In this document: in pieces, positions 8,891 through 17,370 of the stretch
How positions within the stretch are numbered: the stretch's first letter is position 1
Layout of the letters: every line of letters begins with the position of its first letter
Source of the DNA: Bifidobacterium bohemicum DSM 22767
GTDB lineage: Bacteria > Actinomycetota > Actinomycetes > Actinomycetales > Bifidobacteriaceae
NCBI RefSeq assembly: GCF_000741525.1
Contig: NZ_JGYP01000001.1
Location: forward strand, 1 to 64,000
DNA length: 64,000 nucleotides
Direction: 5' to 3'
Notes under the pieces: generated by a model
Told to the model about the DNA's origin: nothing
The model's input: only the letters and a program-made list of their open reading frames with translations
Databases searched by the model: none
Made by a program: the position numbers and the translations under genes

Positions 8891-11428
8891 ATGACACAGA
8901 CTCTGGGAGAATTGGCGCCAAGCCGGGATGGCGAGAGTGCGCGCAACATAGATGCCGACCAAATTTACCAACGGTTCTTCGACTGGGTGCGCGACGTCAA
9001 AGGCGTAGATCCATGGCCGCATCAGGAGGAAGCGGTCATGGATCTGCTGGTGGGCGACCATGTGATTCTGAGTACGCCCACCGGTTCAGGCAAGTCGTTG
9101 GTGGCACTTGGCATGCACTTCGCGGCTTTGTGCACTGGTAGGCGTTCGTACTATACGGCACCGATCAAAGCTCTCGTCTCCGAGAAGTTCTTCGATTTGG
9201 TCGAGGCTTTCGGTCACGACAACGTCGGGATGATAACCGGCGATACGTCCATCAACTCCGACGCGCCGATTATCTGCTGCACCGCCGAAATTCTCGCAAA
9301 CCAGGCGTTGAGAGAAGGCGAAACCGCCGACATCGGCTGCGTGGCGATGGACGAGTTCCATTACTATGGTGACCCGGATCGCGGATGGGCTTGGCAGGTG
9401 CCGCTTCTGACCCTACCGCAGACGCAGTTTTTGTTGATGAGCGCCACGTTGGGTGATGTCAATGCCATTGCTGACAAGCTTGAAGACATGACCGGTATCG
9501 ACGTTGATGTCATCGACGACGCCCCACGTCCGGTGCCGCTGTCATATCGGTATACCGACAGGCCACTCGCGGCAACTGTCGAGAATCTGTTCAATAACAG
9601 TGACACTCCGATTTATGTTGTCCATTTTTCGCAGGATGCGGCGCTTGAGACGGCGCAGGCACTGGCCAATACCGGGGTATCCAGCAAACAGCAGCGTCAG
9701 GCGATTGCCGATGCCATGAAGGGCACGAGTTTCACCACAGGCTTCGGCAAGATACTCCAACGCCTGCTGCGCACGGGCGTCGGCATTCATCACGCCGGTA
9801 TGCTGCCCAGGTATCGCAGACTTGTCGAGCAGTTGGCACAGCAGGGTCTGTTGCCGGTTATCTGCGGAACGGACACGCTCGGCGTCGGCATCAATGTGCC
9901 GATTCACTCGGTGGTGCTGACGCAGTTGACCAAATTCGACGGCAATAAGATGCGTCGTTTGCGGTCCAGGGAGTTCCATCAGATCGCAGGTCGCGCCGGA
10001 CGTATGGGCTTCGACACCGAAGGACTGGTGGTGGCCGAGGCCCCGGAGTTTGAGATAGAGAACGCCAAGGCCCTTGCCAAGGCCGGTGACGACCCGAAGA
10101 AGCTCAAGAAAATCAAGCGTAAGAAGCCGCAGGAAGGTTTTGTCTCATGGAACGAGGGCACGTTCGACAAGCTCATCGAGGCGGCTCCCGAGACGCTGAC
10201 CCCGCATATGAAGGTCACGCATGCGATGGTTCTCAATGAGGTGGCTCAAGGAGGAGATGCACGTGCACGTTTGGATCGGTTGATCGATGATTCCTCGCAG
10301 AGTCCCGACCAGAAGGAATACCTGCATCAACGGGCCGAGGAGATTTTCGACACCATGTTCGACTCCGGCTTCATCGATTCCGACGAGGACGGACGTGGCG
10401 GGAAGGACTATCACTTGGCGGTCGATGTGCCGGATAATTTTGCACTAGACCAACCGCTTTCGCCCTTCCTGCTGGCCGCACTTGAACTGCTTGACCCTGA
10501 ATCCGACACCTATGCGCTCGATGTCATCTCCATGGCCGAAGCCACGCTCGACGACCCCAAGCAGGTGCTTAAGGCGCAACAGCGTCAGGTGCGCGACGAG
10601 GCCATGGCCCAGATGAAGGCGGACGGACTGGATTACGACGAGCGCATGGAGAAGCTGCAGGAGGTCACTTGGTCGAAGCCTCTTGAACGGATGCTCGATG
10701 CGGCGTTTGAACAGTATCGTCACGATGTGCCCTGGGCCGCCGATTATGAGCTCAGCCCGAAATCGGTGGTGCGCGACATGGTCGAGACCGCCAGCGATTT
10801 CAACGGGTATATAGCCCGATACAACATCGCCCGCTCCGAAGGCACCTTGCTGCGTTACCTTTCCGACGCCTACCGTACGCTTGCGCGAACCGTGCCGGTC
10901 GAGAAGCGCGATGACCAGCTGGAGGACATCATCTCATGGCTGCGCGTGGTGGTGCGTTCGGTCGATTCAAGCCTGGTGGACGAGTGGGAGCAATCGGAAT
11001 CGCCGGACTCGGGCGCCGAGAATCTGGCCGCCCCGAGCGGGGCTCCGAAGGCCGTCGAGGATCGTCGTGGTCTGATCGTGCTCATTCGCAACGCCATGTT
11101 CCGCCGCATCCAGCTGATGGATCGTGATGACGCAGTGTCGTTGGGTGCGCTCGACAAGGATTGGGGTTACGGCGTTCATCAGTGGGAGGATGCGCTTGAC
11201 GACTACTATGACGTACATGAATACGTCGGCATCGACCAGCAGGCCCGAAGCGGGGATTTGTTCATCCTTGACGACCGCAACGAGGCCAAGGAACACACCT
11301 GGAAGGTGCGTCAGATCATCGACGACTCCGATGGCGACCACGATTGGGCCATCACCGGAACCGTTGACCTCGATGCCACGCAGGAAGGTGGGGAAGTCGT
11401 TTTCGTTGACTATCGGGTTGGCGACTGA
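8891..11428 (+). CDS. DEAD/DEAH-box helicase with C-terminal DUF3516
   Basis: Superfamily 2 helicase of 845 residues. Motif I is STPTGSGKS, motif II is DEFH (in VAMDEFHYY), motif III is LMSATLG and motif VI is QIAGRAGRMG. The core resembles Ski2/Mtr4-like RNA helicases. The C-terminal half (from about residue 415) lacks helicase motifs and corresponds to the DUF3516 region found in actinobacterial members. It starts 24 bp after gluD with a modest ribosome site (AGAGG) and may be transcribed with the transporter. The substrate (RNA or DNA) is not determinable from the sequence. Confidence 0.88.
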   Translation: MTQTLGELAPSRDGESARNIDADQIYQRFFDWVRDVKGVDPWPHQEEAVMDLLVGDHVILSTPTGSGKSLVALGMHFAALCTGRRSYYTAPIKALVSEKFFDLVEAFGHDNVGMITGDTSINSDAPIICCTAEILANQALREGETADIGCVAMDEFHYYGDPDRGWAWQVPLLTLPQTQFLLMSATLGDVNAIADKLEDMTGIDVDVIDDAPRPVPLSYRYTDRPLAATVENLFNNSDTPIYVVHFSQDAALETAQALANTGVSSKQQRQAIADAMKGTSFTTGFGKILQRLLRTGVGIHHAGMLPRYRRLVEQLAQQGLLPVICGTDTLGVGINVPIHSVVLTQLTKFDGNKMRRLRSREFHQIAGRAGRMGFDTEGLVVAEAPEFEIENAKALAKAGDDPKKLKKIKRKKPQEGFVSWNEGTFDKLIEAAPETLTPHMKVTHAMVLNEVAQGGDARARLDRLIDDSSQSPDQKEYLHQRAEEIFDTMFDSGFIDSDEDGRGGKDYHLAVDVPDNFALDQPLSPFLLAALELLDPESDTYALDVISMAEATLDDPKQVLKAQQRQVRDEAMAQMKADGLDYDERMEKLQEVTWSKPLERMLDAAFEQYRHDVPWAADYELSPKSVVRDMVETASDFNGYIARYNIARSEGTLLRYLSDAYRTLARTVPVEKRDDQLEDIISWLRVVVRSVDSSLVDEWEQSESPDSGAENLAAPSGAPKAVEDRRGLIVLIRNAMFRRIQLMDRDDAVSLGALDKDWGYGVHQWEDALDDYYDVHEYVGIDQQARSGDLFILDDRNEAKEHTWKVRQIIDDSDGDHDWAITGTVDLDATQEGGEVVFVDYRVGD

Positions 11429-11533
11429 GTATTTTTGCGCTGATTGCGTCCGTCCAGTCGATTCCGCTGACTCTGCTGTGTCTGCTTACTGGTTCTTTGA
11501 CGCTCAAATGATGTGAGTGTCGGGAACCGGTAT

Positions 11534-11542
11534 GGGGGGGGG
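11534..11542. repeat. Homopolymer run of nine G
   Basis: Nine consecutive G on the plus strand. On the minus strand this is nine C lying 8 bases after the stop codon of the degraded membrane-protein gene (11551-11931). No reading frame clearly depends on it. Confidence 0.9.
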
Positions 11543-11550
11543 ATGTGACG

Positions 11551-11931
11551 TCATCGTGTCTCGAAATAGCGGAAGAGATGTGACTCCTTGATGAACGTCG
11601 CCGTGAATAATGCGGCGAGAAGAGTAGCGGCCGCAAGGGCTATCGGTGGGCGGATGGCGGTGGCCGGCACGGAATGAACGTTTCGACGGCTACACCGAGC
11701 AGCAGCGCGCCTCTACTCTGACCGGAGTGAAGCGCGCCCGCGTACTCGAGTCGGCGCCGGCGCACGGTCCGGCAGCCACAGTGCACACGCGGCAACGAAA
11801 AGGCATGAGGCCAGCAGCACGGCGAGCAACAGCCAGGTCACCGGCACCAGTCCTGAAGTGGAACGCAAATGTCTTTCGTCGTTATACTGGGATTTTTGTT
11901 CGGTTGATCCTGCTTTTGCTGCCGCTTCCAT
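11551..11931 (-). pseudogene. Small two-helix membrane protein interrupted by one in-frame stop
   Basis: The ATG directly follows the stop of the lipoprotein relic (TAAATG), so the two were translationally coupled. The first 72 codons encode a polar N-terminus and a strong membrane helix (VTWLLLAVLLASCLFVAACALWL). An amber codon follows at 11713-11715. Past the amber the same frame stays open for another 53 codons and encodes a second hydrophobic segment (IALAAATLLAALFTA) and a charged tail ending at a TGA (11551-11553). Removing the single amber therefore gives a 126-residue protein with two membrane spans. This is direct reading of the sequence. The family is not recognised. A membrane protein beside a small secreted peptide could serve immunity or export, but that is inference. 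Confidence 0.55.
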
Positions 11932-12290
11932 TTAGAGTCCGTTGGGGAATTTGATGAGTTTGATTTCCTTGTAGCCTCTGCTGGTCATGCAGGTTTTGTA
12001 GTCGGACCATGCGGATTCGCAGTACGAGATGGACACCTTGCCGCCGTGTTGTAGTGCTCGTTGGAGTATCGCGCGTTGTGAGTCGGAGACATTGTCGTTC
12101 TTCAGTATGTCGTTGATGAAGTCGGGTGGTGAGGCGGCAAATTTCTCGTCGGTTTGTGACGTGTACTGTGACGGCTGGTATCTGATTTGGCCAACCTTCG
12201 GTTTTGGTCGGCGACGCGCAGCCCGCAAGGGCCAGAAACGCTACACACAAAAACAGCGAGCAGCCGGAACGGCCTTCTAAGTGACGATTT
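11932..12290 (-). pseudogene. Frameshifted lipoprotein gene
   Basis: Three reading frames read in succession give one plausible lipoprotein. One frame supplies a basic start (LRRPFRLLAVFV), the next the end of a signal peptide with a lipobox (FLALAGC, then ASPTKTEG), and the third a mature part running to a stop at 11932-11934 (IRYQPSQYTSQTDEKF, later ESAWSDYKTCMTSRGYKEIK). At least two frame changes, near 12250 and near 12195, are needed. No proper start codon lies between the stop of the upstream secreted-peptide gene and the signal sequence. The mature domain with its two Cys residues resembles a small lipoprotein type I associate with bifidobacteria, but I cannot name a family. Confidence 0.55.
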
Positions 12291-12306
12291 GCTGGCCGCC
12301 GTTGTC

Positions 12307-12626
12307 TCAGCCCCAGACTTTCGCGTCGTCGTTGTGATTTCGGGCTGAGCCCCACGCTTCGACGCTGATCGACTGATTGTTTTTGTTGGTGTTGGCATGT
12401 AAATAGCGCCCGTCCTGCTTTACGCAGGCCGAACCCACGTACCGTGGGCGTCGTGCGTATACGCTTGCTGTGGAATATGTCCATGAGTAGGAGGCGGATC
12501 CGCTGACCCGTGTATTGTCAAGAGATGCAGCTTGGGCTGGTAACGCTCCAAAGCACGATGCAAGGGTGGAAGTTAGTATTGTCGCCCCCCCCCCACAGCG
12601 GTCAATGTTTTTGCTGATTTTTCCAT
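12307..12626 (-). pseudogene. Small secreted protein, frame broken by a run of ten G (candidate phase-variable gene)
   Basis: The start ATG (12624-12626) follows GAGGGG by 6 bases. It opens a signal-peptide-like sequence (MEKSAKTLTA, then glycines). A run of ten G at 12585-12594 then shifts the frame, and the sequence as given stops after 17 codons. With one more G (or two fewer) the frame continues through a hydrophobic core and a likely cleavage site (ALPAQA) into a mature part of about 72 residues. That part is rich in Ser, Tyr, Asn and Trp and ends at a TGA at 12307-12309 (landmarks SGSASYSWTYSTASVYARR, GSACVKQDGRYLHANTNK, EAWGSARNHNDDAKVWG). The restored precursor is 106 residues. The coherent product argues against chance. 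It is reminiscent in layout of small secreted bacteriocin-like precursors such as the lactococcin 972 type, but I see no diagnostic motif, so function is open. Confidence 0.65.
12585..12594 (-). repeat. Run of ten G in the signal-peptide region of a secreted protein gene
   Basis: It reads as ten C on the plus strand and ten G in the coding direction. It encodes glycines at residues 12-14 of the precursor and sets the reading frame: lengths of 8 or 11 are in frame, and the 10 present is out of frame. Long G runs are prone to slippage during replication. Confidence 0.9.
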
Positions 12627-12670
12627 GCTAATGCCCCTCATAAAAAATCGATAGATGTCATGTGCTCTAC

Positions 12671-12676
12671 ATTGTA
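12671..12676 (-). promoter_or_regulatory. Possible -10 box of the secreted-peptide operon
   Basis: TACAAT is read on the minus strand about 45 bp upstream of the start codon. No good -35 match sits at 17 bp; CACTTA is the best there, and TTGACA is 37 bp away. Confidence 0.3.
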
Positions 12677-12855
12677 ACACATGTTGGATATGCTAAGTGA
12701 GGTTCTGGCTTACTGTCAATTATGCGTACCACATAGTGATACAAAGAATTGTTCTTTGCGCCGGGAGTAATGTTCCGTTGCTATGCGTCCGTGGTTTCGG
12801 CAGTGTGTTTGCTTTGTGGCTTTCTTCGTTCTTTGATCTGCCGAAACTCGATAGG

Positions 12856-12869
12856 CGAACAGATGTTCG
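12856..12869 (+). promoter_or_regulatory. LexA-type SOS box upstream of rarA
   Basis: CGAACAGATGTTCG is a perfect palindromic match to the CGAACN4GTTCG form of the actinobacterial and Bacillus SOS box. It overlaps the predicted -35 hexamer of rarA. The same 14 bases recur upstream of ruvA. Confidence 0.75.
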
Positions 12870-12894
12870 ACACTTCATCGGTGTCGAGTAGAAT
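12866..12894 (+). promoter_or_regulatory. rarA promoter, probably giving a leaderless transcript
   Basis: TTCGAC (12866-12871) and TAGAAT (12889-12894) are separated by 17 bp. The ATG of rarA begins 7 bases after the -10 box, so the first transcribed base would fall on or beside the A of the start codon. No ribosome-binding sequence precedes the ATG. Confidence 0.6.
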
Positions 12895-12900
12895 GAAGTT

Positions 12901-14277
12901 ATGACTGAGGATTTGTTCAGCGCGGCGGACGCGCCCGAGGATGTCACCCGTCCGTTGGCCGTGCGGATGCGCCCTACCAGGCTTGAGGATGTGCTGGGGC
13001 AGGCGCAGGTGATGGGTCAGGGGTCGCCGTTGCGAAGGCTGGCGAATCCGGCCTCCAAAGGTTCGTTGACGGCTCCGAGTTCGATCATTCTGTTCGGCCC
13101 TCCAGGAGTGGGTAAGACGACGCTGGCCTATATCGTGGCGCAGCAGTCCGGGCGCGTGTTCGAGGAACTTTCGGCGGTCACCTCCGGAGTCAAAGACGTG
13201 CGGGCCGTGCTTGAGCGGGCGCACGAGCGTTTGGTGACCAGCGGGCGTGAGACGGTGCTGTTCATTGACGAGGTGCACCGTTTCTCGAAGTCGCAGCAGG
13301 ACGCGTTGCTGCCCAGCGTGGAGAATCGTGACGTGACCTTCATCGGCGCGACCACGGAGAATCCCAGCTTTTCGGTCATCAAGCCGTTGCTCAGCCGGTC
13401 CGTGGTCGTCAAACTCGAATCGTTGGAACCTGAGAACCTCAAGACGCTTATCGAACGGGCGCTCGCCAGCGATGAGGGGCTTAAGGGCGAGGTGAAGGCG
13501 GATGAGGGCGCCATCGACCAGATCGTTCGTATGGCCGGAGGTGACGCGCGTAAGTCCCTGACGATTCTTGAAGCGGCGGCAGGCGCCGTAACGGGAGACA
13601 AGGAACGCAAAAAAGGTGCGCGCAAGCCCGTCATCACCGCTGAAATCGTCGGGAAGGTGATGGACTCGGCCACGGTGCGCTACGATGACGGTGGAGACGA
13701 CCATTACGACGTGGCCTCGGCGTTCATCAAGTCCATGCGTGGATCGGATCCTGATGCGGCATTGCACTATCTGGCCGTGATGCTCAGGGCCGGCGAAGAT
13801 CCGCGCTTCATCGCCCGGCGTATCATGATCGCCTCTGCCGAAGAGGTGGGCATGGCCGCTCCTCAGATTCTTCAGGTCACGGTTGCGGCTGCGCAGGCCG
13901 TGGCGATGGTCGGGATGCCAGAGGCGCGAATCATCCTGTCCGAAGCGGTGATAGCCGTGGCCACCGCGCCCAAGTCGAACGCCAGCTACCTGGCAATCAA
14001 CGAGGCCTTGGCGGACGTAGACGCGGGGCATGTGGGTGAAGTGCCGCTTCACTTGCGCAACGCTCCGACCAAACTTATGAAACAGTGGGGCAACCACGAT
14101 GGCTACGTTTACCCCCACGACGCGCCCGGCGCCGTCGCCGCGCAGCAATACATGCCGGACGAACTTCAAGGCCGTGAATACTACCATCCCAATGACCGCG
14201 GTTACGAGCGTGAGGTGGGTCCAAGACTTGAAAGGATACGGGAGATTCTGCGTGGAAATTCAAAGTCGGAGCCCTAA
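12901..14277 (+). CDS. rarA: Replication-associated recombination protein A (AAA ATPase)
   Basis: AAA+ ATPase of 458 residues in the RarA/MgsA/WRNIP1 family, which acts at stalled replication forks. Walker A is GPPGVGKTT, the Walker B region is FIDEVHRFSKSQQD, and sensor 1 is GATTENPSF. The C-terminal half contains the MgsA tetramerisation region (GSDPDAALHYLAVMLRAGED, and YLPAEL-like RMIDELQGREYY, here YMPDELQGREYY). A LexA-type box over the promoter suggests DNA-damage induction. A long minus-strand frame (12781-14187) is an antisense shadow of this gene. Confidence 0.95.
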   Translation: MTEDLFSAADAPEDVTRPLAVRMRPTRLEDVLGQAQVMGQGSPLRRLANPASKGSLTAPSSIILFGPPGVGKTTLAYIVAQQSGRVFEELSAVTSGVKDVRAVLERAHERLVTSGRETVLFIDEVHRFSKSQQDALLPSVENRDVTFIGATTENPSFSVIKPLLSRSVVVKLESLEPENLKTLIERALASDEGLKGEVKADEGAIDQIVRMAGGDARKSLTILEAAAGAVTGDKERKKGARKPVITAEIVGKVMDSATVRYDDGGDDHYDVASAFIKSMRGSDPDAALHYLAVMLRAGEDPRFIARRIMIASAEEVGMAAPQILQVTVAAAQAVAMVGMPEARIILSEAVIAVATAPKSNASYLAINEALADVDAGHVGEVPLHLRNAPTKLMKQWGNHDGYVYPHDAPGAVAAQQYMPDELQGREYYHPNDRGYEREVGPRLERIREILRGNSKSEP

Positions 14278-14438
14278 ATCGGCCGATTCAGATGCAATTG
14301 GTAAGGTGTACGCTGATCGGTGGCTGCATTGCGAATCGACAGATTGAAATCAGTAGGATGAGCGACTTGGTCGTGTACCGTCTTTGTGAAAAGGACAGCA
14401 GACGATGAGTCATGCTTGTTGAGCGGGAAGGACAGATT

Positions 14439-15428
14439 ATGAACGCAAGTGGGAATGACGACAGGCTTATCGTCAACTGTATACCGGTGGGGCAGGAGGA
14501 TCGTCAGCGGTTCCTTGATGCGGCGGGCGACGTTGCAATAGCCTTTGCGGGAGATTTCGATCATTACGGCGACATGAAGGTTCAGGCTCAGATTCCGGTT
14601 GCCCTGCGTAGCAGGGCAACGGCGGTGATCGGCAATTTCGATCCGGAGATCGCTTCGGAACTGCCCCGTCTTGAATGGTTGCAGACATGGAGTGCAGGTG
14701 TTGATAAATACCTGAAGCCCGGTGTACTGCCGGAAACGGTGAAGGTCACCAGTGCCACCGGCGCGTATGGTCAATCCGTCGGCGAACATATGTTCGCGAT
14801 GACCCTGGCATTGATGAAGAACCTTGCGCAATACGCCCGAGCCGATGCTGCGCACCAATGGAGGGACGCCGGTGAAGTAACTAGCCCCGAAGGGGCCACG
14901 GCGTTGATTCTTGGAACCGGAGACATCGGGTCGCATTATGCGACTCTGGTGAAAGCGGTGGGCATGAAGACCATCGGCGTGCGCCGTGATGCCGGCAAAC
15001 CAGCCGAAGGCATCGATCGAATGTACGGTTTTGACGATCTTGACGAACTACTGCCCGACGCCGACGTGGTGGCCCTTTCCCTGCCTTCCACGCCGCAGAC
15101 CCGCCACATTTTGGACTCACCACGTTTGGAATCGCTCAAACCCGAAACCATCATCATCAATGGCGGTCGAGGTGATGCCATTGATCTTGATGCGCTGGCC
15201 GAGTCCTTGGACTCCGGTGCCGTTCGCGCAGCGGGCTTGGATGTGACCGAACCTGAACCGCTTCCTGAAGACAGTCCACTTTGGGATGAGCCACGTTGCC
15301 TGATCACTCCGCATGTGGCCGGAGGCAGCCACTTGTCCGTAACCGATTCGCGGGTCATTGACATCGCATTGGCTAATGTGCGTCGTTATGCGGCCGGAGA
15401 ACCGGTGGTCGATAACGCTCATCGGTGA
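14439..15428 (+). CDS. NAD-dependent D-2-hydroxyacid dehydrogenase
   Basis: Protein of 329 residues in the D-isomer-specific 2-hydroxyacid dehydrogenase family, which reduces 2-keto acids or oxidises D-2-hydroxy acids. The Rossmann motif is ILGTGDIGSHYATLVKAVGM. A catalytic Arg lies in NGGRGDAID, and the catalytic His is in PHVAGGSHLSV. The start is set at MNASGND, where GGAAGGA lies 6-7 bases upstream; an in-frame ATG 27 bases earlier has none. The substrate cannot be told from the sequence. The gene stands alone, followed by a long gene-poor stretch. Confidence 0.88.
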   Translation: MNASGNDDRLIVNCIPVGQEDRQRFLDAAGDVAIAFAGDFDHYGDMKVQAQIPVALRSRATAVIGNFDPEIASELPRLEWLQTWSAGVDKYLKPGVLPETVKVTSATGAYGQSVGEHMFAMTLALMKNLAQYARADAAHQWRDAGEVTSPEGATALILGTGDIGSHYATLVKAVGMKTIGVRRDAGKPAEGIDRMYGFDDLDELLPDADVVALSLPSTPQTRHILDSPRLESLKPETIIINGGRGDAIDLDALAESLDSGAVRAAGLDVTEPEPLPEDSPLWDEPRCLITPHVAGGSHLSVTDSRVIDIALANVRRYAAGEPVVDNAHR

Positions 15429-16011
15429 CGGATGTCGCAAAGGACGCGAGGCAGGTCAGGTTCCTGTTTTTTGTGAGGCAGATTGACATGGCTCGCATGT
15501 GTTGCTGGACGTTTTGATGCGTAGGTGCTGTTTCCTACTTGCCTATCATTGCTCGGTTGAATTGGTCCGGCATGGATGATGAAGAGGCTTTGGCGGGTTG
15601 CTGTTAGATGGTTTTCGGTGGCCATGCCGGGGGCGTTCGCTCTCGATGGGCTGTGTTGAGCCGCTCTAAATATGCGTGGTCTTAGTCAAGACGTTTGTTG
15701 CTGACGATTGGTTATGGAGGGGAGGACGGGAGAGATGGGTATATGGTGCAACCGACTGCCTCAACATGCGTTTGATATACATCGTCTGGTCAGTCGAGTA
15801 GGTCAAAATTGAACGGGTAACCGGGCCATTCGCAAGCATTGCAGCCTTCAGTCTTAGACATCATGGTCATGAGGCATTGGGACGATACCATTTCGGTCTG
15901 AACGGCCCCGTTGGAGCGGCTTTGGTCTTATGTTTGCTCTCGCGCAAAAAACAAAGGTCGTGGTGGGGGAACAAATCCCTTAGAAGTCAAACATAAAGGA
16001 AAGGCGAAATC
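15429..16011. other. Gene-poor stretch before the GTPase gene
   Basis: This 583-bp stretch has no supported gene. Short frames on both strands lack ribosome sites and protein-like composition. Near its end AAAGGAAAGG precedes the GTPase start. No repeats, tRNA or integrase remnants were found. Confidence 0.6.
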
Positions 16012-17370
16012 ATGGGTTATGATGAATTTGAAAACCACAATTCGAAGCAGAGAAGCATGCGCAATTCGGAGGCCGAATCAATAAAGAATCAAAAGGGAAA
16101 CGTACTTATTCTCGGTAATTCCGGTGTGGGTAAGTCGACTCTCATCAATGCCGTCTTCGGTGAGAATATCGCTGAAACTGGTTTTGGAAACAAGGGGACC
16201 ACTGCCAGAATAGAACCATATGAGAACGACAATATTCCTTTTCGTCTGATAGATACCATAGGATTCGAGCCCACTTGGTTTAAAAGGCGGACAGCCATCA
16301 GAGCCGTGGATCGATGGACCAAGGCGAGCTTTGCCGGTAACGACCAGGATCGTCAGATTAACGCCATATGGCTTTGCTTTGACGGGACCAACTCGAAGAT
16401 TTTTGATCAGACAGTCAAAGCCATGGTCCATGCGATCGGTCATTGGAATCAAGTCCCCGTTATCGCGGTGGTCACCAAATCATATTCGGTGCCTGACAGA
16501 GAACAGAACATCAGAATCATTCGTGAAGCCTTCAGGAAAAAAGGCGTTGTTCGACTACGGGAGATCATTCCGGTGGTCGCTCAAACATTCACTCTCAACG
16601 ACGATGCGTTTGCGCCTCCAGAGGGAATTGACAAACTGCTCGATGTGACTAACAGACTTATGCCAGAAGGAATTCAAGCGGCTGAGACGACGATTCATCG
16701 TTTGCGGCATCATAGAAAACAATGGGAAGCGCAAGCTGTTGCCCTAAGCGCAGCGGCAGCGGCTTTCGGGATTGGTGCCGGAGCCGCAAAAAGGGCTCAG
16801 GTATCAGCTCATGAGATTCTGATATCCGCTGAAATAGCTGAAATAAAGCAAATCGGGAAAATTTATGAAATGAACCAGGATTGTATCGAATGGATGAAAG
16901 GCAACATCCTTGCCTCCATGACAAAGACTACGATTACGAGTTTCCTGGATACCGTTGCTACGCATATTGCAATCAAGAAATTTAAGAATGCACAGTATGT
17001 AGTGGACGGTGTTGTCGCAGCCGCAATCGTCATGCTGATTGGAGAGCGCTCGATTTACGAATTCGACCGGATTTATCAAGGTCATGAGTCGCCGAACGAT
17101 GAGGATGGAATCAAACAGAGTGTTGACGGTATGCTGTTCTCTCCTGATTTTATCGACATGGTTTCGGAAATCGGTCTTCAGGCGCTTAATGGTCTACCCG
17201 TAGATGAAGTGGCCAAGTCAATCATGAGGTTCTTCGGCAAGGCTGACTCAACGGATGCTACATGTATGACAGGCGAGAGTTCAGAACCGGTTGATCGTCA
17301 AATCCAAAAACAAAGAAACACAGAAAAATCTGCCACATCGGGCAAGAACACCAGCAGCCGAACCAAGTGA
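16012..17370 (+). CDS. Isolated GTPase of the Era/YeeP-like type
   Basis: Protein of 452 residues. The N-terminal domain is a TRAFAC-class GTPase: G1 is GNSGVGKST (residues 35-43), G3 is DTIGFE (81-86), and the G4 position reads TKSY rather than the usual NKxD. From about residue 215 the protein becomes helical, with Ala/Gly-rich hydrophobic segments (AAAAAFGIGAGAA and VVDGVVAAAIVMLIGE) that could insert in or lie on membrane. The C-terminal tail is polar and Ser/Lys-rich. The base composition is visibly AT-richer than in its neighbours, and it sits alone between two long non-coding stretches, which suggests horizontal acquisition. The strong ribosome site AAAGGAAAGG supports expression. GTPases of this kind occur on genomic islands; the cellular role is unknown. 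Confidence 0.75.
   Translation: MGYDEFENHNSKQRSMRNSEAESIKNQKGNVLILGNSGVGKSTLINAVFGENIAETGFGNKGTTARIEPYENDNIPFRLIDTIGFEPTWFKRRTAIRAVDRWTKASFAGNDQDRQINAIWLCFDGTNSKIFDQTVKAMVHAIGHWNQVPVIAVVTKSYSVPDREQNIRIIREAFRKKGVVRLREIIPVVAQTFTLNDDAFAPPEGIDKLLDVTNRLMPEGIQAAETTIHRLRHHRKQWEAQAVALSAAAAAFGIGAGAAKRAQVSAHEILISAEIAEIKQIGKIYEMNQDCIEWMKGNILASMTKTTITSFLDTVATHIAIKKFKNAQYVVDGVVAAAIVMLIGERSIYEFDRIYQGHESPNDEDGIKQSVDGMLFSPDFIDMVSEIGLQALNGLPVDEVAKSIMRFFGKADSTDATCMTGESSEPVDRQIQKQRNTEKSATSGKNTSSRTK

Noticed and set aside
12781-14187. Long minus-strand open frame of 468 codons
   Set aside because: It is antisense to rarA, whose motifs are clear. The predicted product is His/Arg-rich without domains, the usual shadow in high-GC DNA.
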